A DNA stretch of 64,000 nt from Adhaeribacter rhizoryzae (GCF_008629685.1 NZ_VWSF01000003.1:222795-286794); one strand, 5' to 3'; numbered from the stretch's first letter, positions 35,687 to 45,524 are shown. Notes: generated from the letters alone by a model not told the origin. Numbers and translations are program-made.

Positions 35687-36022
35687 TCATAAAGCAAAAA
35701 TCTTTTCCATTAATACCCATTTTTCGCCAGGTTTAGCCCAGGCTAAGGGTTGCTGAAACGTAGCCATTAGGTTTTCCCAATCCTGTACTTTTGCGTTGGC
35801 GGCATCCATCGCGCTTTTTCTTTCAAACGAAAACGAATCTTCCGCTTCCATAATCATAAATAGCCGGTTGCCGGTGCGGAAAATTTCCATGCCGGTAATG
35901 CCGGCTTCCCGGATATGTTGCAGGTTTTCGGGCCAGGCATTTTCGCTTTTATGCCAATATTCGTATTCGGCAATTAGGGCCGGATCATCTTTTAAATCTA
36001 AAGCAAAGCAATATTTTTTCAT
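35687..36022 (-). CDS. L-rhamnose mutarotase family protein (RhaM/DUF718)
   Basis: From the ATG at 36022 the product has 111 residues: KKYCFALDLKDDPALIAEYE, then EAGITGMEIFRTGNRLFMIM, then VQDWENLMATFQQPLAWAKP. This matches the RhaM family, which interconverts the anomers of L-rhamnose (or fucose-like sugars). A longer frame to 36058 adds 12 residues not found in the family, so 36022 is chosen. No other rhamnose genes are present. Confidence 0.88.
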   Translation of the reverse strand: MKKYCFALDLKDDPALIAEYEYWHKSENAWPENLQHIREAGITGMEIFRTGNRLFMIMEAEDSFSFERKSAMDAANAKVQDWENLMATFQQPLAWAKPGEKWVLMEKIFAL

Positions 36023-36083
36023 GAATAAACCAGTATAAACATTAAAGTTAAACAGCACAACTTTCAGCTTAAAATTTGCCCGC

Positions 36084-37013
36084 CTATACTTGCTTGGGTT
36101 CTTCTGCGTGTAACGTTTCGTTTACCTTCTGAATAAATATATCGTTGATACTCGGGATTTTTTCGCGGAAAGCATGTACCTCAACGTGGGCAATCAGGTA
36201 CCGCAGCAAATCGTTAGGGTTGGTATTATTTTTTAGCCGGATAGTGGCCCGGAAAAAGCCGTGATGTTCGGATTGCTCCAGCACTTCAAAATCTGGTGAT
36301 AAAACAAGTAATTGGCCTTTGCCTTCTACCAAATAGGTGGCGGTTTTGTACAGGTTCTTAATATTCTGCACTGAGCCGTCCAATACTTTCCGCGAGCGGT
36401 TAATCAAAGCAATATTATCGCACAATTCTTCAACCGATTCCATGCGGTGCGTCGAAAAAATAATGGTGCTGCCTTTTTCGCGGAGTTCCAGAATTTCGTC
36501 CTTTACAATATTAGCATTAATGGGGTCGAAACCCGAAAAAGGCTCATCCAAAATAATTAATTCGGGTTGGTGGAGCACGGTGGCAATAAACTGCACTTTC
36601 TGTTGCATCCCTTTCGAGAGGTCCTCCACGTTTTTATTCATCCAGGAACCAATATCAAACTTAGTTGCCCAGCTTTTTATTTTAGCCGTGGCTTCGGCTT
36701 TGTTTATTCCTTTTAATTGCGACAGGTACAAAAGCTGCTCGCCCACTTTCATTTTTTTATACAGGCCGCGCTCTTCGGGCAAATAACCCATATTTTTTAT
36801 ATGATCCGGCCGTAATGGTTCACCTTTAAAAAATATTTCCCCGGTATCGGCACCCGTAATTTGGGTAATAATGCGAATGAGCGAAGTTTTACCGGCACCA
36901 TTAGGGCCTAATAAGCCAAAAATACTTTGGGCGGGAATTTCAAAACTAATGTCCTGCAGGGCCTGGTGGTTTGCATATTGCTTCGACACACCAACTACTT
37001 TAAGAATACTCAA
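36084..37013 (-). CDS. ABC transporter ATP-binding protein (with DUF4162-type C-terminus)
   Basis: This 309-residue ATPase has Walker A GLLGPNGAGKTSLI, the Q-loop region GYLPEERGLYKKM, signature LSKGMQQKVQF, Walker B LIILDEPFSGFDP and the His-switch STHRMESVEEL. The last 85 or so residues form a DUF4162-like domain seen in ATPases of Na+ or drug exporters. A permease gene would be expected beside it, but neither neighbour encodes one, so its membrane partner must be elsewhere or lost. Confidence 0.9.
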   Translation of the reverse strand: MSILKVVGVSKQYANHQALQDISFEIPAQSIFGLLGPNGAGKTSLIRIITQITGADTGEIFFKGEPLRPDHIKNMGYLPEERGLYKKMKVGEQLLYLSQLKGINKAEATAKIKSWATKFDIGSWMNKNVEDLSKGMQQKVQFIATVLHQPELIILDEPFSGFDPINANIVKDEILELREKGSTIIFSTHRMESVEELCDNIALINRSRKVLDGSVQNIKNLYKTATYLVEGKGQLLVLSPDFEVLEQSEHHGFFRATIRLKNNTNPNDLLRYLIAHVEVHAFREKIPSINDIFIQKVNETLHAEEPKQV

Positions 37014-37034
37014 GGCTTATCGGGTTAAAAGAAT

Positions 37035-37065
37035 CAAAATTACAGGATAAGTTAGCAACTGCAAG
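37035..37065 (-). promoter_or_regulatory. Candidate promoter of the ABC ATPase gene
   Basis: On the minus strand TAATTTTG (37042-37035) matches TAnnTTTG exactly. CTTG lies 19 bp upstream and differs from TTTG at one position. The -7 element is 22 bp before the ATG. Confidence 0.5.
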
Positions 37066-37198
37066 AATTACCTTTCTACAATCTGGTAATCTATTTTAAA
37101 AAAATTTATTAGAAATTTTGCGCTGGCTATATTTTCAACGGGATAAAACTTTTGATTTTTAGAGTTGTCAGGATTATTGAGAAAAGCCTTTGCCCGGG

Positions 37199-37376
37199 GT
37201 CATCCCAAGCTTGCCGAAGGATCTATTAGCACCCTTAGTAAAATATTTATTACTTCCGGTTGTTACTCATTTCTAAAAGGAAGGTAAGAATCAGAAGGAT
37301 ACTACAAGCTTATGACGTAGCTTTTATAATTCAGTTGGCTTTTAGTAATAGATCCCTCGACAGGCTCGGGATGACC
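37199..37376. repeat. Family B element with 31-bp terminal inverted repeats
   Basis: The left end (37199-37229) begins GGTCATCCCAAGCTTGCCGA and the right end (37346-37376) is its inverted copy with four mismatches in 31 positions. The interior is about 116 bp and has no coding potential. This is the longest and best-defined member of family B. Confidence 0.7.
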
Positions 37377-37431
37377 CAGAGCAAAGGCAGATCTAAGTAA
37401 GTAGAGGTTAATGGTTAGTGAATGCCAATAT

Positions 37432-37558
37432 CAAGTGGTTAATGCGCCAGCTACAGGCGTCATGTTGAGCTTGTCGAAACATCTAAATCTATTTTTATAC
37501 GGTAGTAATTATTCCTTAGACAAACTCAGGATAACTAAACGTGTACACTTAAGCCAAA
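37432..37558 (+). repeat. Family B palindromic element, copy 4
   Basis: TCAAGTGGTTAATGCGCCAG continues into CTACAGGCGTCATGTTGAGC, and the first 60 bp are nearly identical to 15086-15145. The right arm has decayed (CCTTAGACAAACTCAGGATA). The end, TGTACACTTAAG, is shared. Confidence 0.7.
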
Positions 37559-37728
37559 TTACTTTTTGAAAGTAGTATTAGGTATTAAAAAGGCTTTTTT
37601 TGCCGTATTCTCTAAATATTAAAACCGGTGGTTCCTGCATTTATTTAATCTTGTTCATAGCTTGGGTTGTGCGCTTAGCAATATCTGTTTTTATTGCACA
37701 AATAATCAGGAAAACATTTTAAAACAAA

Positions 37729-37752
37729 AGCCCCCGGATTTTTCCGGGGGCC
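37729..37752 (-). terminator. Terminator of the grpE-dnaJ operon
   Basis: On the minus strand GGCCCCCGGA, a 4-nt loop and TCCGGGGGC are followed by TTTTGTTTT, 28 bp past the dnaJ stop. The stem is very G+C-rich. Confidence 0.85.
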
Positions 37753-37780
37753 TTGTTAATTATTTCTAAGAGTTTGGCTA

Positions 37781-38929
37781 TTAAGCAAAATATTCTTTCA
37801 TCTTTTCGAAGAAGCCTTTTTCGTGCTTACCCGGATGTGGTGTAAAGTTATCGGAGCTGCGGAGTTTCTCCAGCATGGCCCGCTCTTCGTTGCTCACGTT
37901 TTTCGGTGTCCAGACATTAATATGAATTAGCTGGTCGCCTTTGCCGTAGCCGTTAATATCTTTAATACCCTTGCCCCGCAACCGCAATATTTTACCGCCC
38001 TGGGTACCCGGATCAATCTTAATTTTCACCTTGCCTTCAATGGTTGGTACTTCTATGTTCGCGCCTAAAGCAGCATCCACAAAACTAATATATTGATCGA
38101 AAACGACATTGTTGCCATCGCGTTTCAGGAATAGATGCGGTTCTTCTTCTATCTGAATGAGTAAATCACCGGCTACACCACCTCGCTCGGGTACGTTGCC
38201 TTTACCACTCATCGATAACTGCATGCCGTCGGCAACACCAGCCGGTACGTTAATCGAGATTACTTCTTCTTTTAGTTCGCGACCTTCACCGTGGCAGGCA
38301 TCGCATTTCTGGGTTACTTTCTGGCCTTCGCCGTCGCAGGTTGGGCAGGTATTCGTAGAAACCATCTGGCCCAACATGGTATTTACCACTTTGCGTACCT
38401 GGCCGGAACCCTGGCAAGTATTACAGGTTTGCAGCGACGCACCGTTTTTAGAGCCGTTACCACCGCATATGTTACAAGCTACATAACGCTTAACCTTTAT
38501 TTTTTTCTCAACGCCGTTGGCTACTTCTTCCAGATTTAGTTTAAGCTTAATGCGCAGGTTAGAACCTTTACGCACCCGCCGACCACCGGAACGGCCGCCA
38601 CCAAAGAAATCGCCAAACGGACTGCCTTGGCCACCGCCAAAAATATCGCCGAACTGCGAGAAAATATCCTCCATGTTCATGCCACCGCCGCCAAAGCCGC
38701 CACCGTTTACACCCTGGTGACCAAAACGGTCGTAGCGGGCGCGTTTGTCCTGATCGCTCAAGACTTCGTAGGCCTCGGCTGCTTCTTTAAATTTATCTTC
38801 GGCCGTCGGGTCGTCAGGGTTTTTATCCGGGTGAAACTTGATCGCTATTTTGCGGTAAGCTTTTTTGATTTCGTCGGCACCGGCACCTTTCTCAACCCCT
38901 AATATCTCGTAATAATCTCTTTTCGCCAT
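37781..38929 (-). CDS. dnaJ: Molecular chaperone DnaJ
   Basis: This 382-residue co-chaperone has an N-terminal J domain with HPD at 33-35, then a Gly/Phe-rich region ([20 protein letters not shown]). The zinc-finger region has four CxxCxGxG units ([32 protein letters not shown]), followed by the C-terminal substrate-binding domain. The architecture is that of type I DnaJ, which stimulates the DnaK ATPase. It lies 3 bp after grpE and the two form an operon. dnaK is not in the window. Confidence 0.97.
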   Translation of the reverse strand: MAKRDYYEILGVEKGAGADEIKKAYRKIAIKFHPDKNPDDPTAEDKFKEAAEAYEVLSDQDKRARYDRFGHQGVNGGGFGGGGMNMEDIFSQFGDIFGGGQGSPFGDFFGGGRSGGRRVRKGSNLRIKLKLNLEEVANGVEKKIKVKRYVACNICGGNGSKNGASLQTCNTCQGSGQVRKVVNTMLGQMVSTNTCPTCDGEGQKVTQKCDACHGEGRELKEEVISINVPAGVADGMQLSMSGKGNVPERGGVAGDLLIQIEEEPHLFLKRDGNNVVFDQYISFVDAALGANIEVPTIEGKVKIKIDPGTQGGKILRLRGKGIKDINGYGKGDQLIHINVWTPKNVSNEERAMLEKLRSSDNFTPHPGKHEKGFFEKMKEYFA

Positions 38930-38932
38930 GAC

Positions 38933-39499
38933 CTAAGCTCCAATTACAACTTTTGCAAACCGGATAACTTTGTCGTGCAAATAATATCCTTTTTCAACTT
39001 CATCAATTATTTTACCCTTTTGGCTTTCGTCGGGTGCCGGAATTTGCGTAATGGCTTCGTGTACATCCGCATCAAACGATGAACCTACGGCTTCCATTGG
39101 CTTCAGGCCTTTTTGCTGCAGAATGCTAAATAATTTATTATAAATTAAATCAACACCTTCTTTTACAGCCGCCACATCCTGGGCTTGATCCATCGCCTGC
39201 CGGGCCCGTTCAAAATCATCGATTACGGGCAATAAAGCCACTACCATTTCCTGGTTAGCGGTTTTTAGCATATCCAGGCGTTCTTTAGATGTCCGGCGCT
39301 TATAATTATCAAACTCCGAATAAAGACGCAGGTACTTATCTTTCATGTCACTTAACTCCTCTTCCAGCTTTGCCGCCGGATCGGCAATCGCTTCGGCGTG
39401 GTCAGGCAATCCCTGTTCTTCTACGGTCGAGGTTTCGGTTGGCGATGCGTTATTTTCCTGCTGTTCTTCTTCTGGTAAATTATTTTTATCTGCTGACAT
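38933..39499 (-). CDS. grpE: Nucleotide exchange factor GrpE
   Basis: This 188-residue protein has an acidic, disordered N-terminus and a long helix (LEEELSDMKDKYLRLYSEFD NYKRR). The typical C-terminal core follows: VALLPVIDDFERARQAM, GLKPMEAVGSSFDADVHEAI and KGYYLHDKVIRFAKVVI. GrpE releases ADP from DnaK. It is the first gene of the grpE-dnaJ operon and has a good candidate promoter at 39528-39556. Confidence 0.96.
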   Translation of the reverse strand: MSADKNNLPEEEQQENNASPTETSTVEEQGLPDHAEAIADPAAKLEEELSDMKDKYLRLYSEFDNYKRRTSKERLDMLKTANQEMVVALLPVIDDFERARQAMDQAQDVAAVKEGVDLIYNKLFSILQQKGLKPMEAVGSSFDADVHEAITQIPAPDESQKGKIIDEVEKGYYLHDKVIRFAKVVIGA

Positions 39500-39527
39500 A
39501 GCTTATCTTATTCTCAGTTATTCTTGC

Positions 39528-39556
39528 CAATCTTACTAATCAATTTGTTTGCCAAA
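39528..39556 (-). promoter_or_regulatory. Candidate promoter of grpE-dnaJ
   Basis: On the minus strand TTTG (39556-39553), a 17-nt spacer and TAAGATTG (39535-39528) fit TTTG...TAnnTTTG with one mismatch in the -7 box. It lies 29 bp upstream of the grpE start. Confidence 0.5.
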
Positions 39557-39583
39557 CCCTTTTTTGTGACAAACTGACATTTA

Positions 39584-39730
39584 TTTAATGTGCTAATTAG
39601 TTAATGTGCTGATGTGCTAATTGTTTAATGGGATAATTCGGTAATGTGAGAATTTTCGAATTCATTTAATTTTCGAATTTCCACATTAAATAATCAGCAC
39701 ATTAGCACATTACCCAATTAGCACATTAAA
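39584..39730. repeat. Large imperfect inverted repeat built of TAATGTGCTAATT units
   Basis: The left arm (39584-39657) contains tandem variants of TTAATGTGCT(A/G)ATT. The right arm (about 39666-39730) is its reverse complement with a few changes, and the centre is TTCGAATTCATTTAATTTTC. It lies between the obgE stop codon and the grpE promoter. The repeat-within-palindrome layout is unlike the other repeat families in this window. Confidence 0.7.
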
Positions 39731-40726
39731 CTATTCTGCATTTAAAGTTTGCCAGATAAGGTCTTTTAGCTGCATGATATTTTTTTGCGTGATGCTGGAA
39801 ATAAAAACGGTAGGCAAATCTTTGGGTAAAGTTTTGCGCATTTCTTTTTCCAGTTCATCGTCTATCAGGTCTGTTTTCGTGATGGCTAACAAACGTTGCT
39901 TACTTAGTAGTTCCGGATTAAAGGTTTGCAGCTCATTTAATAATACCCGGTATTCGTCGGCTATGTCTGCACTTTCTACCGAAATCATAAACAACAAAAT
40001 AGAGTTGCGTTCAATGTGTTTCAGAAACCGGATACCTAAACCCTTACCTTCCGAGGCGCCTTCGATAATTCCGGGAATATCGGCCATCACAAACGATTTA
40101 TAATCGCGGTAAGGCACCACGCCCAGGTTAGGCACCAGCGTAGTAAAAGGATAATTGGCAATTTTGGGTTTGGCCGCCGATACCACCGATAACAAAGTAG
40201 ATTTACCGGCATTCGGGAAACCAACTAAGCCTACATCGGCCAGCAGTTTTAACTCCAGAATCACCCATTCTTCTATACCGGGTTCGCCGGGCTGCGCATA
40301 ACGCGGGGTCTGGTTCGTGGGCGATTTAAAATGGGCATTGCCCAAACCGCCCCGACCGCCCGGCGTTAATATTACCGTTTGGCCATCTTCTATTATTTCG
40401 GCCATTTTCTCGCCGGTTTCAACATTCCGGGCAATGGTCCCAATGGGCACTTCCAGAATCACGTCTTCGCCTTCCGCCCCCGAAGAATGGCTGGAACCAC
40501 CCGATTCGCCGGGCTTGGCAATCACGTGCTTTTGGTATTGCAAGTGCAGCAGGGTCCAGAGCTGTTTATTTCCTTTGAGAATTATATGCCCGCCGCGGCC
40601 GCCGTCGCCGCCATCCGGACCGCCTTTGGCGTTTTTCTTATCGCGGTGTAAATGCGAAGAGCCAGGGCCACCGTGACCGGAGCGGCAACAAATTTTTACG
40701 TAATCAATAAAGTTGGATGAAGCCAT
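39731..40726 (-). CDS. obgE: GTPase ObgE/CgtA
   Basis: This 331-residue protein has the glycine-rich Obg fold at its N-terminus ([34 protein letters not shown]) followed by a G domain. The G domain has P-loop [12 protein letters not shown], switch region [29 protein letters not shown] and TKTDLI. It is a ribosome-associated essential GTPase of 50S assembly. The C-terminal extension found in some Obg proteins is absent, as is usual in Bacteroidota. It follows adk on the same strand, with a terminator between them. Confidence 0.96.
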   Translation of the reverse strand: MASSNFIDYVKICCRSGHGGPGSSHLHRDKKNAKGGPDGGDGGRGGHIILKGNKQLWTLLHLQYQKHVIAKPGESGGSSHSSGAEGEDVILEVPIGTIARNVETGEKMAEIIEDGQTVILTPGGRGGLGNAHFKSPTNQTPRYAQPGEPGIEEWVILELKLLADVGLVGFPNAGKSTLLSVVSAAKPKIANYPFTTLVPNLGVVPYRDYKSFVMADIPGIIEGASEGKGLGIRFLKHIERNSILLFMISVESADIADEYRVLLNELQTFNPELLSKQRLLAITKTDLIDDELEKEMRKTLPKDLPTVFISSITQKNIMQLKDLIWQTLNAE

Positions 40727-40794
40727 CTTGTGCTGAAAAATAGTAAAAGAAAAAGTATTGTCTTTTTTACTCCTTTTACTATTTTGGGTTAAAA

Positions 40795-40822
40795 ATAAAA
40801 CCAGCCTTAAAATTCAGGCTGG
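40795..40822 (-). terminator. Terminator of adk
   Basis: On the minus strand CCAGCCTGAA and TTAAGGCTGG form a stem followed by TTTTATTTTTA, 8 bp past the adk stop. It separates adk from obgE. Confidence 0.82.
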
Positions 40823-40829
40823 CTATAAC

Positions 40830-41423
40830 TTATATAGTTTTTGGTTGCGTAAGGTAGCTATCTATAATAGAACAGGTTTGGTTAAATATTTCGTCTATTT
40901 CGCCAATGCCATTTACCGCGTGGTATTTGCCTTGCTGGGCGTAAAAACCGGCTACCGGCGCGGTTTTGGTATTATATTCCTGCACGCGCTTGCGCACCAG
41001 GCTTTCGTCCTGGTCATCGGGGCGGCCCGAAGTTTGTCCGCGCAGCAACAAACGCTTAGTCAGTTCTTCTTCGCTTACTTCCAGGGCAATCATGCAGGTA
41101 ATGGCAGTATTATTTTGAGCCATTAGCTCGTCCAATCCTTCAGCTTGCGGTACGGTGCGCGGAAAGCCATCGAAAATGAAACCGGCTGCCGATTTATTTT
41201 CTTTTAATTTGCTGTCAATCATGCCAATTACAACTTCATCGGGCACCAGCAAACCTTGGTCCATCAGGGTTTTGGCCCGTAAACCCAATTCTGTACCGGC
41301 CGCAATCTGCGACCGCAACAAATCGCCGGTAGATAAATGAATTAACTGATAAGTATCTATTAACTTCTGGCTTTGGGTGCCTTTGCCTGCTCCCGGAGGT
41401 CCGAACAATACAATATTTAGCAT
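40830..41423 (-). CDS. adk: Adenylate kinase
   Basis: This 197-residue kinase has the P-loop GPPGAGKGTQ (8-17), then LSTGDLLRSQIAAGTELG, FIFDGFPRTVPQAEGLD and a short LID (GRPDDQDESLVRKRVQEYN). The short LID without zinc cysteines is the short type. It catalyses ATP + AMP to 2 ADP. hpt lies 89 bp upstream on the same strand and the two may be co-transcribed. Confidence 0.96.
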   Translation of the reverse strand: MLNIVLFGPPGAGKGTQSQKLIDTYQLIHLSTGDLLRSQIAAGTELGLRAKTLMDQGLLVPDEVVIGMIDSKLKENKSAAGFIFDGFPRTVPQAEGLDELMAQNNTAITCMIALEVSEEELTKRLLLRGQTSGRPDDQDESLVRKRVQEYNTKTAPVAGFYAQQGKYHAVNGIGEIDEIFNQTCSIIDSYLTQPKTI

Positions 41424-41512
41424 ATAGTTTAATAAATAAGCAGTAAAAATAAGACTTATCGGTAAGTTTTACTATTATTTAGCTTAATCTTTTGAAATTT
41501 TGAAATATATAG

Positions 41513-42052
41513 CTACAATACTTTATAAATATTGCGCAGATTACGGCCCAGGCCATTATAATCTAACCCATAGCCCACCACAAAATCATTAGGGATGGTT
41601 AAGCCAATATATTTTACCTGCAGTGGATGTTGTACACAATCGGGTTTTAACAGTAAAGCCGCTATTTCAATAGAAGCTGGTTCCCGTGCAATCAGGTTCT
41701 GCAGCAACGCGTAAACTGTTTGGCCGGTATCTACAATATCTTCCAGAATAACAATGTGCCGGCCTTTAATATCTTCCTTCAAACCTATTACTTCACTTAC
41801 CTGCCCGGTGCTGTGCATGTCCTGGTAAGATGATACCCGCAGAAAAGAAATTTCACAATCCAGGTTGGTTTCCTTCATTAAATCGGAGGCAAACATAAAG
41901 GCTCCGTTCAGAATAGCCAGAAAAAGCGGTTTTTTGTCTTTGTAATCGGCGTTTATCCCGGCTGCCACTTGCCGAATGGCCGCCAGAATTTCTTTTTCCG
42001 GAATATTTATTTCGAAAGACTTGTCGTGGAGCGAAATGCGGTTGGGAGCCAT
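41513..42052 (-). CDS. hpt: Hypoxanthine phosphoribosyltransferase
   Basis: This 179-residue type I phosphoribosyltransferase has PLFLAILNGAFMFASDLM near the N-terminus and the PRPP-binding motif IVILEDIVDTGQTVYALL. The C-terminal VKYIGLTIPNDFVVGYGLDY contains the hood region typical of hypoxanthine-type enzymes. It salvages hypoxanthine and guanine into nucleotides. The neighbour adk handles nucleotides too, which agrees with the assignment. Confidence 0.93.
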   Translation of the reverse strand: MAPNRISLHDKSFEINIPEKEILAAIRQVAAGINADYKDKKPLFLAILNGAFMFASDLMKETNLDCEISFLRVSSYQDMHSTGQVSEVIGLKEDIKGRHIVILEDIVDTGQTVYALLQNLIAREPASIEIAALLLKPDCVQHPLQVKYIGLTIPNDFVVGYGLDYNGLGRNLRNIYKVL

Positions 42053-42132
42053 AATGGTAAGTTAAAAACGGAAAGTTATACCTTAAAACTTGCAAATAAA
42101 AACCACAGTAGCAATTGCCAAGTAAAAACAAG

Positions 42133-42174
42133 CAAAAGAAAAGCCCTTCCGTTTCCAGAAGGGCTTTTCTTTTG
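42133..42174 (-). terminator. Terminator of the membrane pyrophosphatase gene
   Basis: CAAAAGAAAAGCCCTTC and GAAGGGCTTTTCTTTTG form a 17-bp perfect stem, A-rich on the plus-strand left (so T-rich on the minus strand), 11 bp past the stop. Confidence 0.88.
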
Positions 42175-42184
42175 GTTTTAAAAC

Positions 42185-44401
42185 TTAGCGCGCTGAGCGG
42201 GCTGTAATTAATTCTATTGTTGCCGGTAAGCTTTCAGGCTGAACCGAAACCTGTTCTATCTGAATTTTATTTTCCGGAATAGCTGGCATTTGCGTAGTGC
42301 CGGCGGTATCGGGTACGGCAATGTGCGGCGCAATTACCAGCGACACAATCGACATTAATTTAATCAGAATATTCATAGAGGGGCCGGAAGTATCTTTAAA
42401 AGGATCGCCAACGGTATCGCCGGTTACGGAAGCTTTGTGGGCATCTGAACCTTTGTACTCCATTTTGCCATTAATCATTACCCCTTTTTCGAAAGATTTT
42501 TTCGCGTTATCCCAAGCACCACCGGCATTAGACTGGAACATAGCCATTAAAACACCCGAAACGGTAACACCGGCTAAAACCCCACCCAGAACTTCCGGGC
42601 CCATGGTATAACCCACAATAATAGGAACAATTAGAGCAATAGCGCCCGGCAACATCATTTCGCGGATAGCTGCTTTCGTAGAAATAGCCACGCACTTGTC
42701 GTATTCCGGTTTGCCGGTGCCTTCCATAATACCCGGTATTTCGCGGAACTGCCGGCGTACTTCCTCTACCATCGCCATAGCGGCCCGGCCTACCGCCGAA
42801 ATAGCCAAAGCCGAAAAAATAAACGGAATCATGCCGCCCACAAAAAGGCCGGCTAATACCCGGGCGTTGCTAATATCTATTACGGTAATATTGGCGGTAC
42901 CCATAAAAGCGGCAAATAAGGCAAGCGAAGTAAGCGCCGCCGAAGCAATGGCAAAACCCTTACCCGTAGCGGCGGTGGTATTACCTACAGCATCCAGAAT
43001 ATCGGTCCGTTCGCGTACTTCTTTGGGCAATTCGCTCATTTCGGCAATACCGCCGGCGTTATCGGCAATCGGACCGAAGGCATCAATGGCCAACTGCATG
43101 GCGGTGGTGGCCATCATACCGGCAGCTGCAATCGCAACCCCGTACAAACCGGCTACTTCATAAGAAAATATTATACCGGCAGCCAGCACTATAATCGGCA
43201 TCACCGTCGATTCCATACCTACAGCTAACCCGCCAATAACGGTAGTAGCATGACCGGTGCTGCTTTGGCGAACAATGCTGTTAACCGGCCGCCGGCCCAT
43301 GGCGGTATAATATTCGGTAATAATACTCATAAGCGTACCCACAATTAACCCGATGATAATTGCCCAGAAAACACCCATGCGGGTGAAGTCGAAGCCACGC
43401 AGGCTTAAGGTTTCTGGTAACATCCAGTTAACCAGAAAATAAGAAGCAATAGCGGTTAATACCACCGAGGACCAGTTACCTAAGTTTAAAGCGGCCTGCA
43501 CATTACCTCCTTCTTTTACGCGCACAAACAAAGTACCAATCATGGAGAAAATAATGCCCATACCCGCAATTACCATGGGTAATAATATCGGCGAAATACC
43601 GCCAAAATTATCCTGCACGGTAATTTCCCGGCCCAATACCATGGTTGCCAGAATCGTAGCCACGTAAGAACCAAATAAGTCGGCACCCATACCGGCTACG
43701 TCGCCTACGTTATCACCTACGTTGTCGGCAATAGTGGCGGGGTTGCGGGGGTCATCTTCCGGAATTCCGGCTTCTACTTTACCTACCAAGTCAGCGCCTA
43801 CGTCGGCGGCTTTGGTGTAAATACCGCCGCCTACCCGGGCAAATAAGGCAATACTTTCGGCCCCTAACGAAAAGCCCGTTAATACCTCCAGGGCAATTTC
43901 CATGTCTTCGGCATTGTAAGTATCGCCTACAAAAATGGCTTTAAATACAATAAATAAACTGCCTAAACCCAGCACCGCCAGGCCGGCAACACCCATGCCC
44001 ATTACCGAACCACCGCCAAACGACACATCCAAGGCTTTCGATAAACTGGTTTTAGCAGCTTGCGCGGTGCGCACATTGGCTTTGGTAGCGATGCGCATGC
44101 CAATAAAACCGGCCAAAGCCGAAAATACGGCGCCTATTAAAAAAGAAACGACAATTAGTGGATGAGAATTTTCGCCTACTGTACCCAGGTACCCTAAAAA
44201 CAAACAGGCGATAACTGCAAAATAAGTAAGTACTTTATATTCGGCTTTGAGAAAAGCCATGGCGCCCTCGGCAATAAAACGGGCAATTGTTGACATTTTT
44301 TCACTCCCGGCATCTTGCCTGGTTACCCAGGCAGACTTCACGGCGGTGTACAGCAAGGCAACGATTCCGAAAGCAGGAATTAGGTAAATAATGTTTTCCA
44401 T
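42185..44401 (-). CDS. hppA: Membrane-bound ion-translocating pyrophosphatase, K+-dependent type
   Basis: This 738-residue protein has about 16 hydrophobic segments. The active-site signature is [20 protein letters not shown], then [20 protein letters not shown]. It hydrolyses pyrophosphate and pumps ions across the membrane. The motif [13 protein letters not shown] has Ala where K+-independent enzymes have Lys, so it should be the K+-stimulated subclass, whose members include Na+ pumps. Na+ versus H+ cannot be settled from this alone. A strong terminator follows. Confidence 0.94.
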   Translation of the reverse strand: MENIIYLIPAFGIVALLYTAVKSAWVTRQDAGSEKMSTIARFIAEGAMAFLKAEYKVLTYFAVIACLFLGYLGTVGENSHPLIVVSFLIGAVFSALAGFIGMRIATKANVRTAQAAKTSLSKALDVSFGGGSVMGMGVAGLAVLGLGSLFIVFKAIFVGDTYNAEDMEIALEVLTGFSLGAESIALFARVGGGIYTKAADVGADLVGKVEAGIPEDDPRNPATIADNVGDNVGDVAGMGADLFGSYVATILATMVLGREITVQDNFGGISPILLPMVIAGMGIIFSMIGTLFVRVKEGGNVQAALNLGNWSSVVLTAIASYFLVNWMLPETLSLRGFDFTRMGVFWAIIIGLIVGTLMSIITEYYTAMGRRPVNSIVRQSSTGHATTVIGGLAVGMESTVMPIIVLAAGIIFSYEVAGLYGVAIAAAGMMATTAMQLAIDAFGPIADNAGGIAEMSELPKEVRERTDILDAVGNTTAATGKGFAIASAALTSLALFAAFMGTANITVIDISNARVLAGLFVGGMIPFIFSALAISAVGRAAMAMVEEVRRQFREIPGIMEGTGKPEYDKCVAISTKAAIREMMLPGAIALIVPIIVGYTMGPEVLGGVLAGVTVSGVLMAMFQSNAGGAWDNAKKSFEKGVMINGKMEYKGSDAHKASVTGDTVGDPFKDTSGPSMNILIKLMSIVSLVIAPHIAVPDTAGTTQMPAIPENKIQIEQVSVQPESLPATIELITARSAR

Positions 44402-44609
44402 TTAAAGCTTTTTATGGTTGTGGATTTAAAAATTTGTAGTGGACGTTTTTAACCTATAATGGGCGTAACATACAAATTAAAATCTTAAAAACAATAGCTC
44501 TAATAGCTGCCAGATAGCTTTTTTATGCTGCTGTTGAGTCCTTTCTATTTTCAGGTTTGGGGGTACGAGGGGGCTACTATATTGTATATTCAATATTAAG
44601 TCTAAAACA

Positions 44610-45524
44610 TTAAAGTTCTTTCATCAACACCCGGTATAAAGCCACCATATTTTCAATATCTTTTTTATGCACAATTTCGTCCGGCGAATGCACATTATCT
44701 TCGGGTGCGCCTACAAAACACCAATCCCACGGAATACTGCCGCGCTGCAATTCCTTGGCATCGCTGCCGCCTGCACTTTCTACTTCTAATTGGTAAGGTA
44801 TGCCAGCTTCTTTGGCAATAGCAACAAGTTTCTGCACAAAACTGCGCCGCGGAATTAAGCTGTCGCGCAACGATATGGCCGGTCCCTGGCCGGGGAATAC
44901 GCCTTCGGTAACCCAGGTAATGTCGGAGATGAGCGCCTGGTTTACGCCGTATTTTTCGTAAATATATTTGGCCAGGTAAGCCACCGAGCCGCCGCCGTGC
45001 TCCTCCCAGCAGCTAAAAGCAATAATTCCGTCTTCCAAAGTTTCTGCCACCCGCAAAGCATTCCACACGCCCAATCGGTTATCGAGGTAACACGATTGCA
45101 CCGTATTCTCGGTCTCGCGGAAATCGCACTTAAATACCAACTCTGTACCTCGCTCAATTTCCCGGTGGTAGGCGTAACTTAGTTGTCTGTTTTCTTCCGA
45201 AACTTCCAGGGTACATTCAATTTCACCTTGTTCGTCGCGGCCTACCAATTGGTAACCCGTTTCGGTATCTGGTCCGCCAATTTTAATTAGTTGCTTGCCG
45301 TACCGCACCATAAACCCAATAGAATCGAGGTGAGCAAAAATAGCGGTACGCGGCTTCCCGAAAACCAGCAGAATGCAATCCTGGAACTCGCGGCCGGTAA
45401 TTACTTCGGGCATAACTTTCCAGGTATGTTTATTATTTTGAATATAATCCAGTAAAAAGTTAGTCAGTTGGGTTTCGTTGCCCGAAGGCGCATGCACCCG
45501 GCACAGTTGTTCGAGTAGTTTCAT
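44610..45524 (-). CDS. M42 family metallopeptidase (aminopeptidase)
   Basis: This 304-residue protein has the M42 metal-site blocks: IFAHLDSIGFMV (first His), CYLDNRLGVWNAL (bridging Asp), CWEEHGGGSVAYL (Glu pair) and PEDNVHSPDEIVHKKDIEN (last His). ISDITWV and SAGGSDAKELQRG complete the core. Such enzymes are dodecameric aminopeptidases. It has an exact -7 promoter motif upstream (45574-45581) but no operon partner. Confidence 0.88.
   Translation of the reverse strand: MKLLEQLCRVHAPSGNETQLTNFLLDYIQNNKHTWKVMPEVITGREFQDCILLVFGKPRTAIFAHLDSIGFMVRYGKQLIKIGGPDTETGYQLVGRDEQGEIECTLEVSEENRQLSYAYHREIERGTELVFKCDFRETENTVQSCYLDNRLGVWNALRVAETLEDGIIAFSCWEEHGGGSVAYLAKYIYEKYGVNQALISDITWVTEGVFPGQGPAISLRDSLIPRRSFVQKLVAIAKEAGIPYQLEVESAGGSDAKELQRGSIPWDWCFVGAPEDNVHSPDEIVHKKDIENMVALYRVLMKEL

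Larger units (their letters stand above)
37014..37780. other. Intergenic region with two family B elements
   Basis: No gene is seen in this 767-bp gap. It contains a promoter for the ABC ATPase (37035-37065), family B elements at 37199-37376 and 37432-37558, and the dnaJ terminator (37729-37752), each listed separately. Confidence 0.6.

Noticed and set aside
39584-39730. CRISPR array
   Set aside because: The repeat units are short, directly adjacent and arranged as an inverted pair, with no regular spacers and no cas genes.
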